A stretch of DNA of 57,632 nt from contig NZ_ANNG01000017.1 of the NCBI RefSeq assembly GCF_000466685.1, positions 1 through 57,632 on the forward strand, given 5' to 3'. Made by a program: the position numbers and the translations under genes. Below are positions 44,755 to 53,153 of this stretch, piece by piece; position 1 is the first letter of the stretch; each line of letters begins with the position of its first letter. A model generated the notes under the pieces. That model did not search any database. It saw only the letters and a program-made list of their open reading frames with translations, and was not told the origin of the DNA. The stretch is from Campylobacter concisus UNSWCS. Its GTDB lineage: Bacteria; Campylobacterota; Campylobacteria; Campylobacterales; Campylobacteraceae.

Positions 44755-45648
44755 ATGAAAATAAGTGTAGTTGGAGCTGGAAACGTCGGTGCTAGCATAG
44801 CTTATGCGCTTTGCATGAGAGAGCTTTGCGATGAGATCGCGCTTGTAGATATCTTTGGCGACGTGGCGCGCGCAAAAGCGATCGATCTAGCGCAGTCAAG
44901 CTGCGTCTTTAACGCTAAAACTAGCGTTTGTGGTGGCGATGATTTTGTGCTAATTGAGGGCAGTGACATCGTCATAGTCACAGCTGGAAGCCCAAGAAAA
45001 GAGGGCCAAACTAGAGAAGATCTGCTACTTAAAAACGCCGTTGTCGTAAAGCAAACAGCGCAAAAGATAGCTGAGTTTGCCAAAAACGCAGTGATAATAG
45101 TCGTCACAAATCCGCTTGATGTGATGGTCTGGACGGCACATAAATTTAGCGGTTTTAGCAAAAACAAAGTGATCGGCATGGCTGGCGAGCTAGATAGCGC
45201 AAGGTGCAGATATGAGCTAGCGCTTTTAAAAGATAAGGACCCTAGCAAGCTAAGAGCAAAGATCGTCGGCGCTCACAATGACAAGATGATCGTATCAGCT
45301 AGCAACATAAGCGAAAATTTAAATGAAAATGAGCTAAAAGTGCTCAAAAAAGAGACAAGCACTGGCGGTGCAAAGATAGTTAAGCTTCTTGGCACTTCGG
45401 CTTACTACGCGCCAGCGGCTGCAGCTGTGAAGATGTGCGAGATGATCGTTGGCAAGAGCGATGAGATAATAAGCGCTAGCGTGCTAATAGACGATGAGTT
45501 AAGTTGCGGCAGGCTAGTAAGGCTTGGACGTGATGGTTTAAAAGAAATTTTAGAGCTAAATTTAGACGAAGACGAGCAAGAGCAACTAAACAAAAGTGAA
45601 GCTGAGATTAGAAAAAATATCAAATTTTTAAAAGAAAACTTAGAGTAG
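44755..45648 (+). CDS. mdh: Malate dehydrogenase (LDH-like type)
   Basis: 297 residues, lactate/malate dehydrogenase fold. Rossmann motif GAGNVGASIAYAL (7-19), NAD-selecting Asp in LVDIFG, active-site loop TAGSPRKEGQTREDLL with the malate-type arginine, NPLDVMVW, and the catalytic histidine in IVGAHNDKM. Oxidises malate or reduces oxaloacetate. It lies directly before oorD with an 8-nt gap; in C. jejuni sucCD separates the two, as I recall. Confidence 0.95.
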   Translation: MKISVVGAGNVGASIAYALCMRELCDEIALVDIFGDVARAKAIDLAQSSCVFNAKTSVCGGDDFVLIEGSDIVIVTAGSPRKEGQTREDLLLKNAVVVKQTAQKIAEFAKNAVIIVVTNPLDVMVWTAHKFSGFSKNKVIGMAGELDSARCRYELALLKDKDPSKLRAKIVGAHNDKMIVSASNISENLNENELKVLKKETSTGGAKIVKLLGTSAYYAPAAAAVKMCEMIVGKSDEIISASVLIDDELSCGRLVRLGRDGLKEILELNLDEDEQEQLNKSEAEIRKNIKFLKENLE

Positions 45649-45656
45649 GAAGATAT

Positions 45657-45968
45657 ATGATCTTAAAAGAAAATGTCCCAGTTTGGGTTGATGAGAGCAG
45701 GTGTAAGGCCTGTGATGTCTGCGTGAGCTACTGCCCAGCAGGCGTGCTAGGTATGAGGCTTGAGCCAAAGGCGGTGCTTGGCAAGATGATAGAGGTGGTC
45801 TATGCTGACTCATGCATAGGATGCCGTGACTGTGAGCTTCACTGTCCTGATTTTGCCATTTATGTGGCTGATAAAGGCTTTAAATTTGCAAAGCTAACGC
45901 CTGAAAGCAAAGAGCGAGCTGCAGCCGTAAAGGCAAATAAATTTGCAAAACTTGGAGAGAGCGCATGA
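45657..45968 (+). CDS. oorD: 2-oxoglutarate:acceptor oxidoreductase delta subunit (ferredoxin)
   Basis: 103 residues with two 4Fe-4S motifs, CKACDVCVSYCP and CIGCRDCELHCP. Electron-transfer subunit of the oxygen-sensitive 2-oxoglutarate oxidoreductase, which turns 2-oxoglutarate and CoA into succinyl-CoA in place of a dehydrogenase complex. Overlaps oorA by 4 nt. Confidence 0.96.
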   Translation: MILKENVPVWVDESRCKACDVCVSYCPAGVLGMRLEPKAVLGKMIEVVYADSCIGCRDCELHCPDFAIYVADKGFKFAKLTPESKERAAAVKANKFAKLGESA

Positions 45969-47095
45969 GAGAGGTAGTATCAACTGGAAATGCCCTAGTA
46001 GCAAGGGCTGCGGTCGAGTGCGGCTGTAACTTCTTTGGCGGATATCCCATCACTCCAAGTAGTGAGATCGCACACGAGCTAAGCGTGCTTTTGCCAAAAC
46101 ATGGCGGCACATTTATACAGATGGAAGATGAGATAGCTGGAATTTCAGTAGCTCTTGGCGCAAGTGCGAGCGGTGCTAAGGCGATGACTGCAAGTTCTGG
46201 TCCTGGAATTTCACTAAAGGCTGAGCAAATAGGCCTTGGCTTTATCGCTGAGATACCGCTTGTCATCGTAAATGTCATGCGCGGTGGCCCTTCAACTGGC
46301 CTACCAACCCGCGTCGCGCAAGGCGATATCTTGCAGGCTAAAAACCCAACTCATGGCGATGTAAATATGATAGTGCTAGCCCCTAGTAGCCTAGAGGAGT
46401 GCTATACGCAGACGGTTCGCGCCTTTAATCTCGCAGCTAGGTTTATGACACCAGTTATGTTATTGCTTGATGAGACGATAGGTCACATGCAAGCAAGGGT
46501 TAGTTTGCCTGAAATCAGCGAGCTAGAAATTTATAAAAGAAGAGAATTTAATGGCGAGCCAAAAGAGTATAAACCCTACGAGGCAGCACCAGACGCGCCA
46601 GCTACGCTAAATCCTTTCTTTAAAGGCTATCACTACCATATAACTGGGCTTCATCACGGCGCTACTGGCTTTCCAACAGAAGATGGCAAGATCGTTGAAT
46701 ACTCAATGAATAGGCTGTTTAACAAGATAAATTTACACACTGATGAGTGCGAGAAATTTGAAGAGTTTATGCTAAATGACGCTGAAATTTGTATCATAGC
46801 CTTTGGTAGCGTGGCGCTTTCAGCTAAGCAAGCGATACTAAATTTACGTGAAAAAGGGCTAAAAGTAGGGCTGTTTAAGCCACTCACACTTTTTCCAGCT
46901 CCAGCTAAAAAGCTAAAAGAGATATCAGATAAATTTAAGAAAATTTTGGTCTGCGAGCTAAATTTAGGTCAATATAGTGGCGAAATTTCAAAGATCATCT
47001 TAAGAGATGACTTTGCAAAACTGCTAAAAGCAAATGGCAGACCGATAAGCCCAAGCGAGATCGAGGCGAAGATAGGAGAAATTTATGGCTTTTAA
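45965..47095 (+). CDS. oorA: 2-oxoglutarate:acceptor oxidoreductase alpha subunit
   Basis: 376 residues. Thiamine-pyrophosphate enzyme pyrimidine-binding domain: GNALVARAAVECGCNFFGGYPITPSSEIAH with the YPITPSSE motif, MEDEIAGISVALGASASGAKAMTASSGPG, then the transketolase C-terminal-like domain. Forms the catalytic pair with OorB. Overlaps oorB by 11 nt. Confidence 0.97.
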   Translation: MREVVSTGNALVARAAVECGCNFFGGYPITPSSEIAHELSVLLPKHGGTFIQMEDEIAGISVALGASASGAKAMTASSGPGISLKAEQIGLGFIAEIPLVIVNVMRGGPSTGLPTRVAQGDILQAKNPTHGDVNMIVLAPSSLEECYTQTVRAFNLAARFMTPVMLLLDETIGHMQARVSLPEISELEIYKRREFNGEPKEYKPYEAAPDAPATLNPFFKGYHYHITGLHHGATGFPTEDGKIVEYSMNRLFNKINLHTDECEKFEEFMLNDAEICIIAFGSVALSAKQAILNLREKGLKVGLFKPLTLFPAPAKKLKEISDKFKKILVCELNLGQYSGEISKIILRDDFAKLLKANGRPISPSEIEAKIGEIYGF

Positions 47096-47930
47096 TTATG
47101 ATAAATATTTACGAACAGATAAAATGCCTACTCTTTGGTGCTGGGGCTGTGGCGACGGCGTCATACTAAAGGCGCTCATCCGCGCTATCGATACCATGGG
47201 TTGGGACATGAACGACGTTTGCGTGGTCTCAGGCATAGGCTGCTCTGGTCGCTTTAGCGGATATCTTGACTGCAACACCATCCACACAACTCACGGCAGA
47301 GCCGTAGCCTACGCGACTGGTGTAAAGATGGCAAACCCAGACAAGCACGTCATCGTAGTAACTGGCGATGGCGACGGACTAGCGATTGGAGGCAACCACA
47401 CGATACATGGATGCCGCCGAAATATCGGGCTAAATCACATCTTAATCAACAACTTTATCTACGCGCTAACCAACTCGCAAACCAGCCCAACCACGCCAAA
47501 GGGCATGTGGACGGTCACAGCGCAATACGGCAACATCGATCCTAGCTTTGACGCCTGTAAGCTCGCAACTGCCGCAGGTGCTAGCTTTGTCGCACGTGGT
47601 AGCGTCATCGAGCCAGAGAAGCTTACAAAGCTCTTTGTAGAGGGCTTTAGCCACGATGGATACAGCTTTTTTGATGTATTTTCAAACTGCCATATAAATT
47701 TAGGCCGCAAGAACAAAATGGGCGAGGCGGTGAAAAATTTAGAGTGGATAAAGGGCCGCACGACGAGCAAGGTCAAATTTGACATGCTGAGTGACGAAGA
47801 GAAAAAGGGCATTTTCCCACTTGGCGTGCTTCACAAAGATGAAGAAAAGATCGAATACACCAAAGCTTACGACAAGGTAAGAAAGGCTGCTATGAGCAAT
47901 GAAGCGATAAATTTTGAGGAGCTAGCATGA
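47085..47930 (+). CDS. oorB: 2-oxoglutarate:acceptor oxidoreductase beta subunit
   Basis: 281 residues. Thiamine-diphosphate binding: WCWGCGDGVILKAL near 18-30, GIGCSGRFSGY, the GDGDGLAIGGNHTIH diphosphate/magnesium motif near 95-110, and NFIYALTNSQTSPTT. Catalytic partner of OorA. Overlaps both neighbours. Confidence 0.97.
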   Translation: MAFNYDKYLRTDKMPTLWCWGCGDGVILKALIRAIDTMGWDMNDVCVVSGIGCSGRFSGYLDCNTIHTTHGRAVAYATGVKMANPDKHVIVVTGDGDGLAIGGNHTIHGCRRNIGLNHILINNFIYALTNSQTSPTTPKGMWTVTAQYGNIDPSFDACKLATAAGASFVARGSVIEPEKLTKLFVEGFSHDGYSFFDVFSNCHINLGRKNKMGEAVKNLEWIKGRTTSKVKFDMLSDEEKKGIFPLGVLHKDEEKIEYTKAYDKVRKAAMSNEAINFEELA

Positions 47931-48478
47931 AGTCACAATTAAGATTTGTCGGCGTTGGCGGACAGGGCGTCATACTAGCAGGCGAGATCCTCTCAGCCGC
48001 CAAGATAAAAGCAGGTGGATATGGCGTCAAGGCCTCTACCTACACATCTCAGGTGCGTGGCGGTCCAACGAAGGTCGATATCATACTTGATGAGAAAGAA
48101 ATTTTATACCCTTACGCAAACGAGGGCGAGATAGACTTCATGCTTGCCACTGCGCAGATAAGCTACAACGCCTTTAAAAGCGGCGTGAAAGAGGGCGGTG
48201 CGATCGTTGTCGAGCCAAATTTGGTAAAAGTGAGCGATGAGGACAAAAAGCGCTGGAAAATTTATGAAATTCCTATCATCTCTATCGCAAAAGACGAGGT
48301 TGGTAACGTCATCACTCAAAGCGTCGTGGCTCTTGGTGTGGCTGTGGCGATGAGTAGGTGCATGGATGAAAATTTAGTGCGTGAAGAGATGCTAGCAAGC
48401 GTGCCAGCTAAGGTCAAAGAGGCAAATGCTAAAGCTTACGAGCTAGGCCTAAAATACGCAAAAGAGCTTTTAAAATAA
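47927..48478 (+). CDS. oorC: 2-oxoglutarate:acceptor oxidoreductase gamma subunit
   Basis: 183 residues, POR gamma-domain: VGVGGQGVILAGEILSAA near 8-25, YTSQVRGGPTKVDI, and a C-terminal domain ending YAKELLK. Completes the OorDABC complex. ATGA overlap with oorB. Last gene of icd-mdh-oorDABC. Confidence 0.96.
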   Translation: MKSQLRFVGVGGQGVILAGEILSAAKIKAGGYGVKASTYTSQVRGGPTKVDIILDEKEILYPYANEGEIDFMLATAQISYNAFKSGVKEGGAIVVEPNLVKVSDEDKKRWKIYEIPIISIAKDEVGNVITQSVVALGVAVAMSRCMDENLVREEMLASVPAKVKEANAKAYELGLKYAKELLK

Positions 48479-48480
48479 AT

Positions 48481-48508
48481 TTTTGGCTAAATTTAAATTT
48501 AGCCAAAA
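48481..48508. repeat. Perfect 28-nt palindrome after oorC
   Basis: Bases 48481-48508 form a perfect inverted repeat: a 12-bp stem with arms TTTTGGCTAAAT and ATTTAGCCAAAA around TTAA. It begins 2 nt after the oorC stop and ends 9 nt before the next ATG. The T/A flanks are the wrong way round for a plus-strand rho-independent terminator, so an mRNA 3-prime stabiliser, a protein-binding palindrome, or a structure hiding the next gene's start are the options. Confidence 0.75.
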
Positions 48509-48517
48509 CCTCACAAA

Positions 48518-48940
48518 ATGGATCAGATAAAACTAGAAAATTTCCGCAAAGAATATGGCTTTGAGATGCCGATAGTTAGGAGCTTGCCATATGATGAGTG
48601 CTTAAAGATAAGAGAAAATTTACTTCATAAATTTAGCCTAGATAATATAGATGAGTTTTTTAAGATAGATAAATTTAGCAAGCTTGATGGCTTTAATGCG
48701 GACGAAGAAAATTTTAATCTCAAGACCGCTTTTAGCAAGCTTGGCATCGCCAAGCCAAATGAAATTTGCATAAATTTTAATAAATTTGAGAGTATTGATA
48801 TTTTACGCTTTGATGATCTCTTTAAATTTTTTAGCGATATCTGGTATCCGTCACTTGATGACATTGAGATATTTGATATAAATTTAAGCTTCATTTTCTC
48901 AGTCAGACACTATGGGGCTATCTATTATTTTACTCTCTAG
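48518..48940 (+). CDS. Hypothetical small acidic cytosolic protein
   Basis: 140 residues, not recognised. No signal peptide or membrane helix; rich in Phe, Asp and Lys, with a C-terminal WYPSLDDIEIFDINLSFIFS and RHYGAIYYF stretch that looks like the end of small one-domain proteins of the immunity-protein type, but this is only an impression. The start is fixed by an in-frame TAG at 48500 and the only ATG; there is no Shine-Dalgarno sequence, and a long palindrome lies just upstream, suggesting weak or conditional expression. No toxin gene is next to it. Confidence 0.6.
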   Translation: MDQIKLENFRKEYGFEMPIVRSLPYDECLKIRENLLHKFSLDNIDEFFKIDKFSKLDGFNADEENFNLKTAFSKLGIAKPNEICINFNKFESIDILRFDDLFKFFSDIWYPSLDDIEIFDINLSFIFSVRHYGAIYYFTL

Positions 48941-49370
48941 CTATCAAAAATTTACAAATTTATATGATTTTTGATAATCATACGATTTTTATCCCATTTA
49001 AATTTATTAGTTTTAATTATTTATTTAATTTTAAGTAATATCCTCAAAGATGCGTAAAATTGGCTATTTTATAACATCTTATCTATTTTTATTAATATAT
49101 TGCGAGATAATATTATTTTTATCTTTATCGAAATAATAAATTTATAAGTAGTAGCTACAAATACGATAAAATGGTTTTTTACTAAATGATTTTAGCTATT
49201 AAATCTCACTATATAACCTAAAATAAATCTTTATGTTTCTTTTAAGTAAATTTTATGTAAAGTTTCATTATTAATTTTTTTATTAATATAGTTGTTTTAA
49301 AAAATATTAAGAAATGAACTGGCGGTGCGTTTTTTGACGCTAATAAACTTATTAAAATAGGAAGTTATCA
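48941..49370. promoter_or_regulatory. Long AT-rich leader of mfrABE
   Basis: 430 nt without a coding signal, very AT-rich, upstream of mfrA. The ribosome site AGGAAG (about 49359-49364) precedes the ATG. A small inverted repeat TATGAT/ATCATA (48963-48968 with 48977-48982) and TGCGTAAAAT (49051-49060), also present at 38360-38369, are the only notable short elements. A regulated promoter is likely for an anaerobic respiratory operon, but no box is decisive. Confidence 0.4.
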
Positions 49371-51209
49371 ATGAGTGAAAAATTTACCAGAAGAGAATTT
49401 CTACAAAGCGCCTGTATCAGTGTAGGTGCATTAGCTACAACAGCTGGTGCGACCAATGTTTTTGCTGGTGAGTTGCCAAAGGGCAATGAAAATGGCTTGC
49501 CATCTGTTGATGTGCTAATAATCGGCTCTGGCGGTGCTGGACTTCGTGCAGCAACAGCCGTTCGCAAGCAATATCCAAACTCAACCGTCGTTGTCGCTAC
49601 AAAGATGATGCCATCACGTAATGCGACCTGTATGGCAGAGGGTGGCATAAACGGCGTTACTGACTTTAGCAACGGCGACAGCTTCAAGCTTCACGCTTAT
49701 GACACCGTAAAAGGTGCAGCATATCTTGCTGATCAAGATGCAGTTGTGAAATTTTGCGAGGCAGCAGGCGCAGTCATCCACGAGCTAGACTACAACGGCA
49801 TGCTCTTTTCTCGTAAAGATAATGGCGACGTGGCATTTCGTTTTATGGGTGGCGCTAGTAAAAAACGCTGTAACTATGCAGCTGATAAAACCGGTCACGT
49901 TTTGATGCACGCCTGTCTTGACGACGCTATCACAGCTGGAGTTAAATTTCTAATGGACCATGAGCTACTTGAGATCGGTCTTGAGGACGGCAAAGTTGAA
50001 GGCGTCGTTCTTCGCAACATCCAAGATGGTCAAATTTACCCAGTTCTTTGCAAATCTCTAGTCATTGCAACTGGCGGATACACTAGAATTTTCTATAACC
50101 GCACATCAGTTCCATTTATAGCAACAGGCGATGGCATAGCTGCTGCGCTTAAAGTAGGTCTTGGTTTTGAAGACCCTGAGATGCTTCAGTTTCACCCAAC
50201 TGGCGTTCAAAATGGCGGTACGCTTATCACAGAAGCTGCTCGTGGCGAGGGTGGTTACTTGCTAAACAACAAGGGCGAGCGCTTTATGAAAAACTATCAC
50301 GAAAAGATGGAGCTAGCTCCTCGTGACGTCGTCGCTCGTGCTATCGAGACAGAAATTCGCGAGGGTAGAGGCTTTGGCGAGGGTATGAGTGCTTATGTGC
50401 TTTGCGATGTTCGTCATCTTGGCAAAGATACTATCATGAAAAAGCTTCCAAAAATTCGCCACACTGCTATGCTTTTCCAAGACATCGACCTTATCGAGCA
50501 ACCAGTGCCTATCCGCCCAACAGCTCACTACTCAATGGGTGGTATAGAGGTAGCTAAATTTGATGATATGAGCACAAAAATCCCTGGAATTTATGTAGGT
50601 GGCGAGGCTTCATGCGTATCTATCCACGGTGCAAACCGCCTTGGTGGTAACAGCCTAACTGACGCAGTTGTAACTGGCGATCTAGCTGGCAAAGGTGCTG
50701 GTGCTTACGCTCAAAATGCAAAATTTGCAAGCGGTAAGAAAACTTCTGAGCTAGCAAAAATGTGGCAAGATAAATTTAAATCTATCGCAACAGGCGAGGG
50801 TGGCGTAAATGATATGTACGCACTTCGTGAAGAGCTTGGTAAAAATAACTGGGATCTAATGGGTATCTTTAGAACTGGTGCTAAACTTGATCAGCTCTCT
50901 AAAAACCTAGAAGCTATCCAAGCAAAATATGACACCATCAAAGTGCCAAATCAAAACCCAGTTATGAACACAGCATTTACCGACTATGTCGAGCTTGGCA
51001 ACCTTATACTTCTTTCTCGTGCAGCATGTCTTGCAGCGCAAAATCGTCTTGAGAGCCGTGGTGCTCACACAAGAGAGGACTATCCAAAAAGAGATGATGT
51101 AAATTTCTTAAAACACAGCATAGTCACACTAAAAGACGGCAAGCTTGAACTTAGCTACAAAGACGTTGTGACAGGCATATTTTCACTTGACGGCAAGAAG
51201 CCAGAGTAA
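49371..51209 (+). CDS. mfrA: Methylmenaquinol:fumarate reductase flavoprotein, Tat-exported
   Basis: 612 residues, FrdA/SdhA fold. A Tat signal (TRREFLQSACISVG, RR at 7-8, ending near VFAGE) distinguishes it from cytoplasmic FrdA and identifies MfrA. FAD-binding GSGGAGLRAATAV near 52-64; active-site stretches MQFHPTGVQNGGTLITEAARGEGG (in part QFHPTG near 265), ARAIETEIREGRG, PTAHYSMGGIE and GANRLGGNSLTDAVV near the C-terminal half. It reduces fumarate (and mesaconate/crotonate in C. jejuni) in the periplasm. Often misnamed SdhA. 9 nt before mfrB. Confidence 0.95.
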   Translation: MSEKFTRREFLQSACISVGALATTAGATNVFAGELPKGNENGLPSVDVLIIGSGGAGLRAATAVRKQYPNSTVVVATKMMPSRNATCMAEGGINGVTDFSNGDSFKLHAYDTVKGAAYLADQDAVVKFCEAAGAVIHELDYNGMLFSRKDNGDVAFRFMGGASKKRCNYAADKTGHVLMHACLDDAITAGVKFLMDHELLEIGLEDGKVEGVVLRNIQDGQIYPVLCKSLVIATGGYTRIFYNRTSVPFIATGDGIAAALKVGLGFEDPEMLQFHPTGVQNGGTLITEAARGEGGYLLNNKGERFMKNYHEKMELAPRDVVARAIETEIREGRGFGEGMSAYVLCDVRHLGKDTIMKKLPKIRHTAMLFQDIDLIEQPVPIRPTAHYSMGGIEVAKFDDMSTKIPGIYVGGEASCVSIHGANRLGGNSLTDAVVTGDLAGKGAGAYAQNAKFASGKKTSELAKMWQDKFKSIATGEGGVNDMYALREELGKNNWDLMGIFRTGAKLDQLSKNLEAIQAKYDTIKVPNQNPVMNTAFTDYVELGNLILLSRAACLAAQNRLESRGAHTREDYPKRDDVNFLKHSIVTLKDGKLELSYKDVVTGIFSLDGKKPE

Positions 51210-51218
51210 GGAGCTAGG

Positions 51219-52184
51219 ATGAAAATTATTATCGACCGTTTTGACGGAACTAAAAAATATGAATCAACTTATGAGCTAACAAATGAAGAGATCAAAGGCA
51301 AAACTCTTTTAACGGTGCTTTTTAACATCAAACAAAAAAAGGATGCGACGTTAAATTTCACAGCATCTTGCCGCTCAGCGATATGCGGTGCGTGCGCTGT
51401 TAGAGTAAATGGTCACTCATATCTAGCTTGCGATACAAAGATGAACGAGCTTTTGGCTGAGTATGGCAATCCAGATACTATTAGAATTTCACCACTTGGA
51501 AATTTTAAGGTTATTTCAGATCTTATGGTGGATTGGGAGCCAAGTATCGAAAATTTACGCAAGATCAAACCAAGCATCACTGCTAAGCCAGAATTTAGCG
51601 CTGCAAAAGGCTGTAAGCAAAGCCAAAAAGAGTACGACAAAGTCGCACTTGAATGGGACTGCATACTTTGCGGTGCATGCGCTAGCGAGTGTAATAAACT
51701 TGAAGCAGACGCGAGTGATTATATGCAGCCATTTGTCTTTGTGCATGCTTATAGAGCTGCCTTTGACTCACGTAGCAAAGATCCTATGCCACACCTAAAA
51801 CCAGCTATCGATAATGGCCTTTGGATGTGTGTAAAATGCCAAGAGTGTGCTGATCGCTGTCCAAAAGGCATAAGTGCATGCGGCGACATAACTGATCTTC
51901 GTATCATGGCTATACAAAAAGGCTTTAATGAGGGCATGGGACCAGATCACGCTGAGGCGTTCTTAACCGATCTAGTTGATGGCTCAGGCAGACTAAATGA
52001 GGTTAGACTTGCGCTTCGTTCAGAAGGCGTTATCAAAAATATGGGCAAACTAGACATCGCTGCAAACTTAATGCTTGCTGGCAAGATGAATCCGCTTCAT
52101 GTATTTGGCGAAGAAGACATAGAGGGTCATGATGATCTAGTAAAAATGATAAATGCGGCTCGCAAAGCTGCTAGTAAGGAGTAA
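51219..52184 (+). CDS. mfrB: Methylmenaquinol:fumarate reductase iron-sulfur subunit
   Basis: 321 residues. A 2Fe-2S domain (CRSAICGACAVRVNG with C at LACDTK) followed by two cluster motifs in the C-terminal half, CILCGACASEC and CVKCQECADRCPKG. Links MfrE to MfrA. Longer than E. coli FrdB (244) through the C-terminal extension usual for the E-type complexes. No own signal, so it is probably co-exported with MfrA. Confidence 0.95.
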   Translation: MKIIIDRFDGTKKYESTYELTNEEIKGKTLLTVLFNIKQKKDATLNFTASCRSAICGACAVRVNGHSYLACDTKMNELLAEYGNPDTIRISPLGNFKVISDLMVDWEPSIENLRKIKPSITAKPEFSAAKGCKQSQKEYDKVALEWDCILCGACASECNKLEADASDYMQPFVFVHAYRAAFDSRSKDPMPHLKPAIDNGLWMCVKCQECADRCPKGISACGDITDLRIMAIQKGFNEGMGPDHAEAFLTDLVDGSGRLNEVRLALRSEGVIKNMGKLDIAANLMLAGKMNPLHVFGEEDIEGHDDLVKMINAARKAASKE

Positions 52185-52186
52185 TT

Positions 52187-53044
52187 ATGCAAAATGAATT
52201 CGCTTTTTTCCCAGGATGCGTACTCACTCAAGCAGCTAAAGAGGCTAAGATGTCGCTTGAGGCCATCGCTCCAGTACTTGGCTGGAAGCTTCACGAGATA
52301 AAGGGCTGGAGCTGCTGTGGTGCTCAACAAGCACAAGACGTAGATCCTATGGCTGCACTTGTAGCAAATGCTAGAAACATAGCGCTTGCAGAGCAGATGA
52401 ATATGCCGATGCTTACGACATGCTCAACCTGTATGCTAACTCTAACAAGAGCTAAAAGCACGCTTGATAAGGGTGCAAAAGATCGTATAAATACATTTCT
52501 AGCTGAAGGCAATATGAAATATAATGGTACATCTGAGGTAACAAGCCTTCTTTGGGAGCTTTACCAAAATGTCGATACGCTAAGAGCAAAGGTTGTTAAA
52601 CCACTTAGCGGACTAAAAGTAGCGCTATTTTACGGCTGCCACAGCCTAAGACCTGAAAAAGATCTACATAACAGAGAAAGCTCAGTCAATCCAAAGAGCT
52701 TTGAAACTGTTGTAAGCGCACTTGGTGCTACTATCGTGCCATTTGAGAAAAGACTTGACTGCTGCGGCTTCCACGCTAGCTATCCAGCTGGAAAATCAGT
52801 AAGAAAAATGTCAAGCCAGATCGTAAATAACGCTGATCAAAATGGCGCAGACGTAGTTGTCACTCCGTGCCCACTTTGCCAAATGCAACTTGACATCTAT
52901 CAAGAGAGATATCAAGATGAGAACCACTCAGATGTTAGAAAACCTATCATCCACCTCTCTCAGCTTGTAGGCCTTGCACTTGGCCTATCTGTCGAAGAGC
53001 TAGGTCTTGATCTAAACATCATCGACGCTAGCAAGATAGCGTAA
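52187..53044 (+). CDS. mfrE: Methylmenaquinol:fumarate reductase subunit E (HdrB/CCG-type)
   Basis: 285 residues with two CCG-type cysteine-rich domains: FFPGCVL plus GWSCCGAQQ and TCSTC in the first, YGCHSLRP, LDCCGFHASYP and TPCPLCQMQ in the second. This HdrB-like subunit replaces the heme-b anchor of classical succinate dehydrogenase and contacts the quinone side. Two nt separate it from mfrB. Last gene of the operon. Confidence 0.94.
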   Translation: MQNEFAFFPGCVLTQAAKEAKMSLEAIAPVLGWKLHEIKGWSCCGAQQAQDVDPMAALVANARNIALAEQMNMPMLTTCSTCMLTLTRAKSTLDKGAKDRINTFLAEGNMKYNGTSEVTSLLWELYQNVDTLRAKVVKPLSGLKVALFYGCHSLRPEKDLHNRESSVNPKSFETVVSALGATIVPFEKRLDCCGFHASYPAGKSVRKMSSQIVNNADQNGADVVVTPCPLCQMQLDIYQERYQDENHSDVRKPIIHLSQLVGLALGLSVEELGLDLNIIDASKIA

Positions 53045-53054
53045 ATTTAAATTT

Positions 53055-53074
53055 GTGTGAGCTTTGGCTCACAC
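53055..53074 (+). terminator. Hairpin after mfrABE
   Basis: Perfect 8-bp stem GTGTGAGC / GCTCACAC (53055-53062 with 53067-53074) with loop TTTG, 10 nt after the mfrE stop; followed by a weak T-rich stretch (TCTACTTT). Confidence 0.65.
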
Positions 53075-53121
53075 TCTACTTTAACGCCAAAATCAAATTT
53101 ACTTATTTTTAAAATTTCTAC

Positions 53122-53127
53122 TATAAT
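53122..53127 (+). promoter_or_regulatory. Sigma70 -10 box before the TPR/glycosyltransferase-like gene
   Basis: Exact TATAAT in an AT-rich, T-tract-containing context, 26 nt before the ATG at 53154 and downstream of the mfr terminator; the gene therefore has its own promoter. AAGGA gives the ribosome site. Confidence 0.55.
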
Positions 53128-53153
53128 TTGTAAAATTAATACCAAGGATAAAA

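Noticed and set aside
48518..48940. Immunity protein of a contact-dependent toxin
   Set aside because: The resemblance is a vague C-terminal pattern and no toxin or secretion gene is nearby.
48971..48990. TGATAATCATACGAT as a Fur box before mfrA
   Set aside because: Only the left half of the 7-1-7 operator matches; the right half does not.
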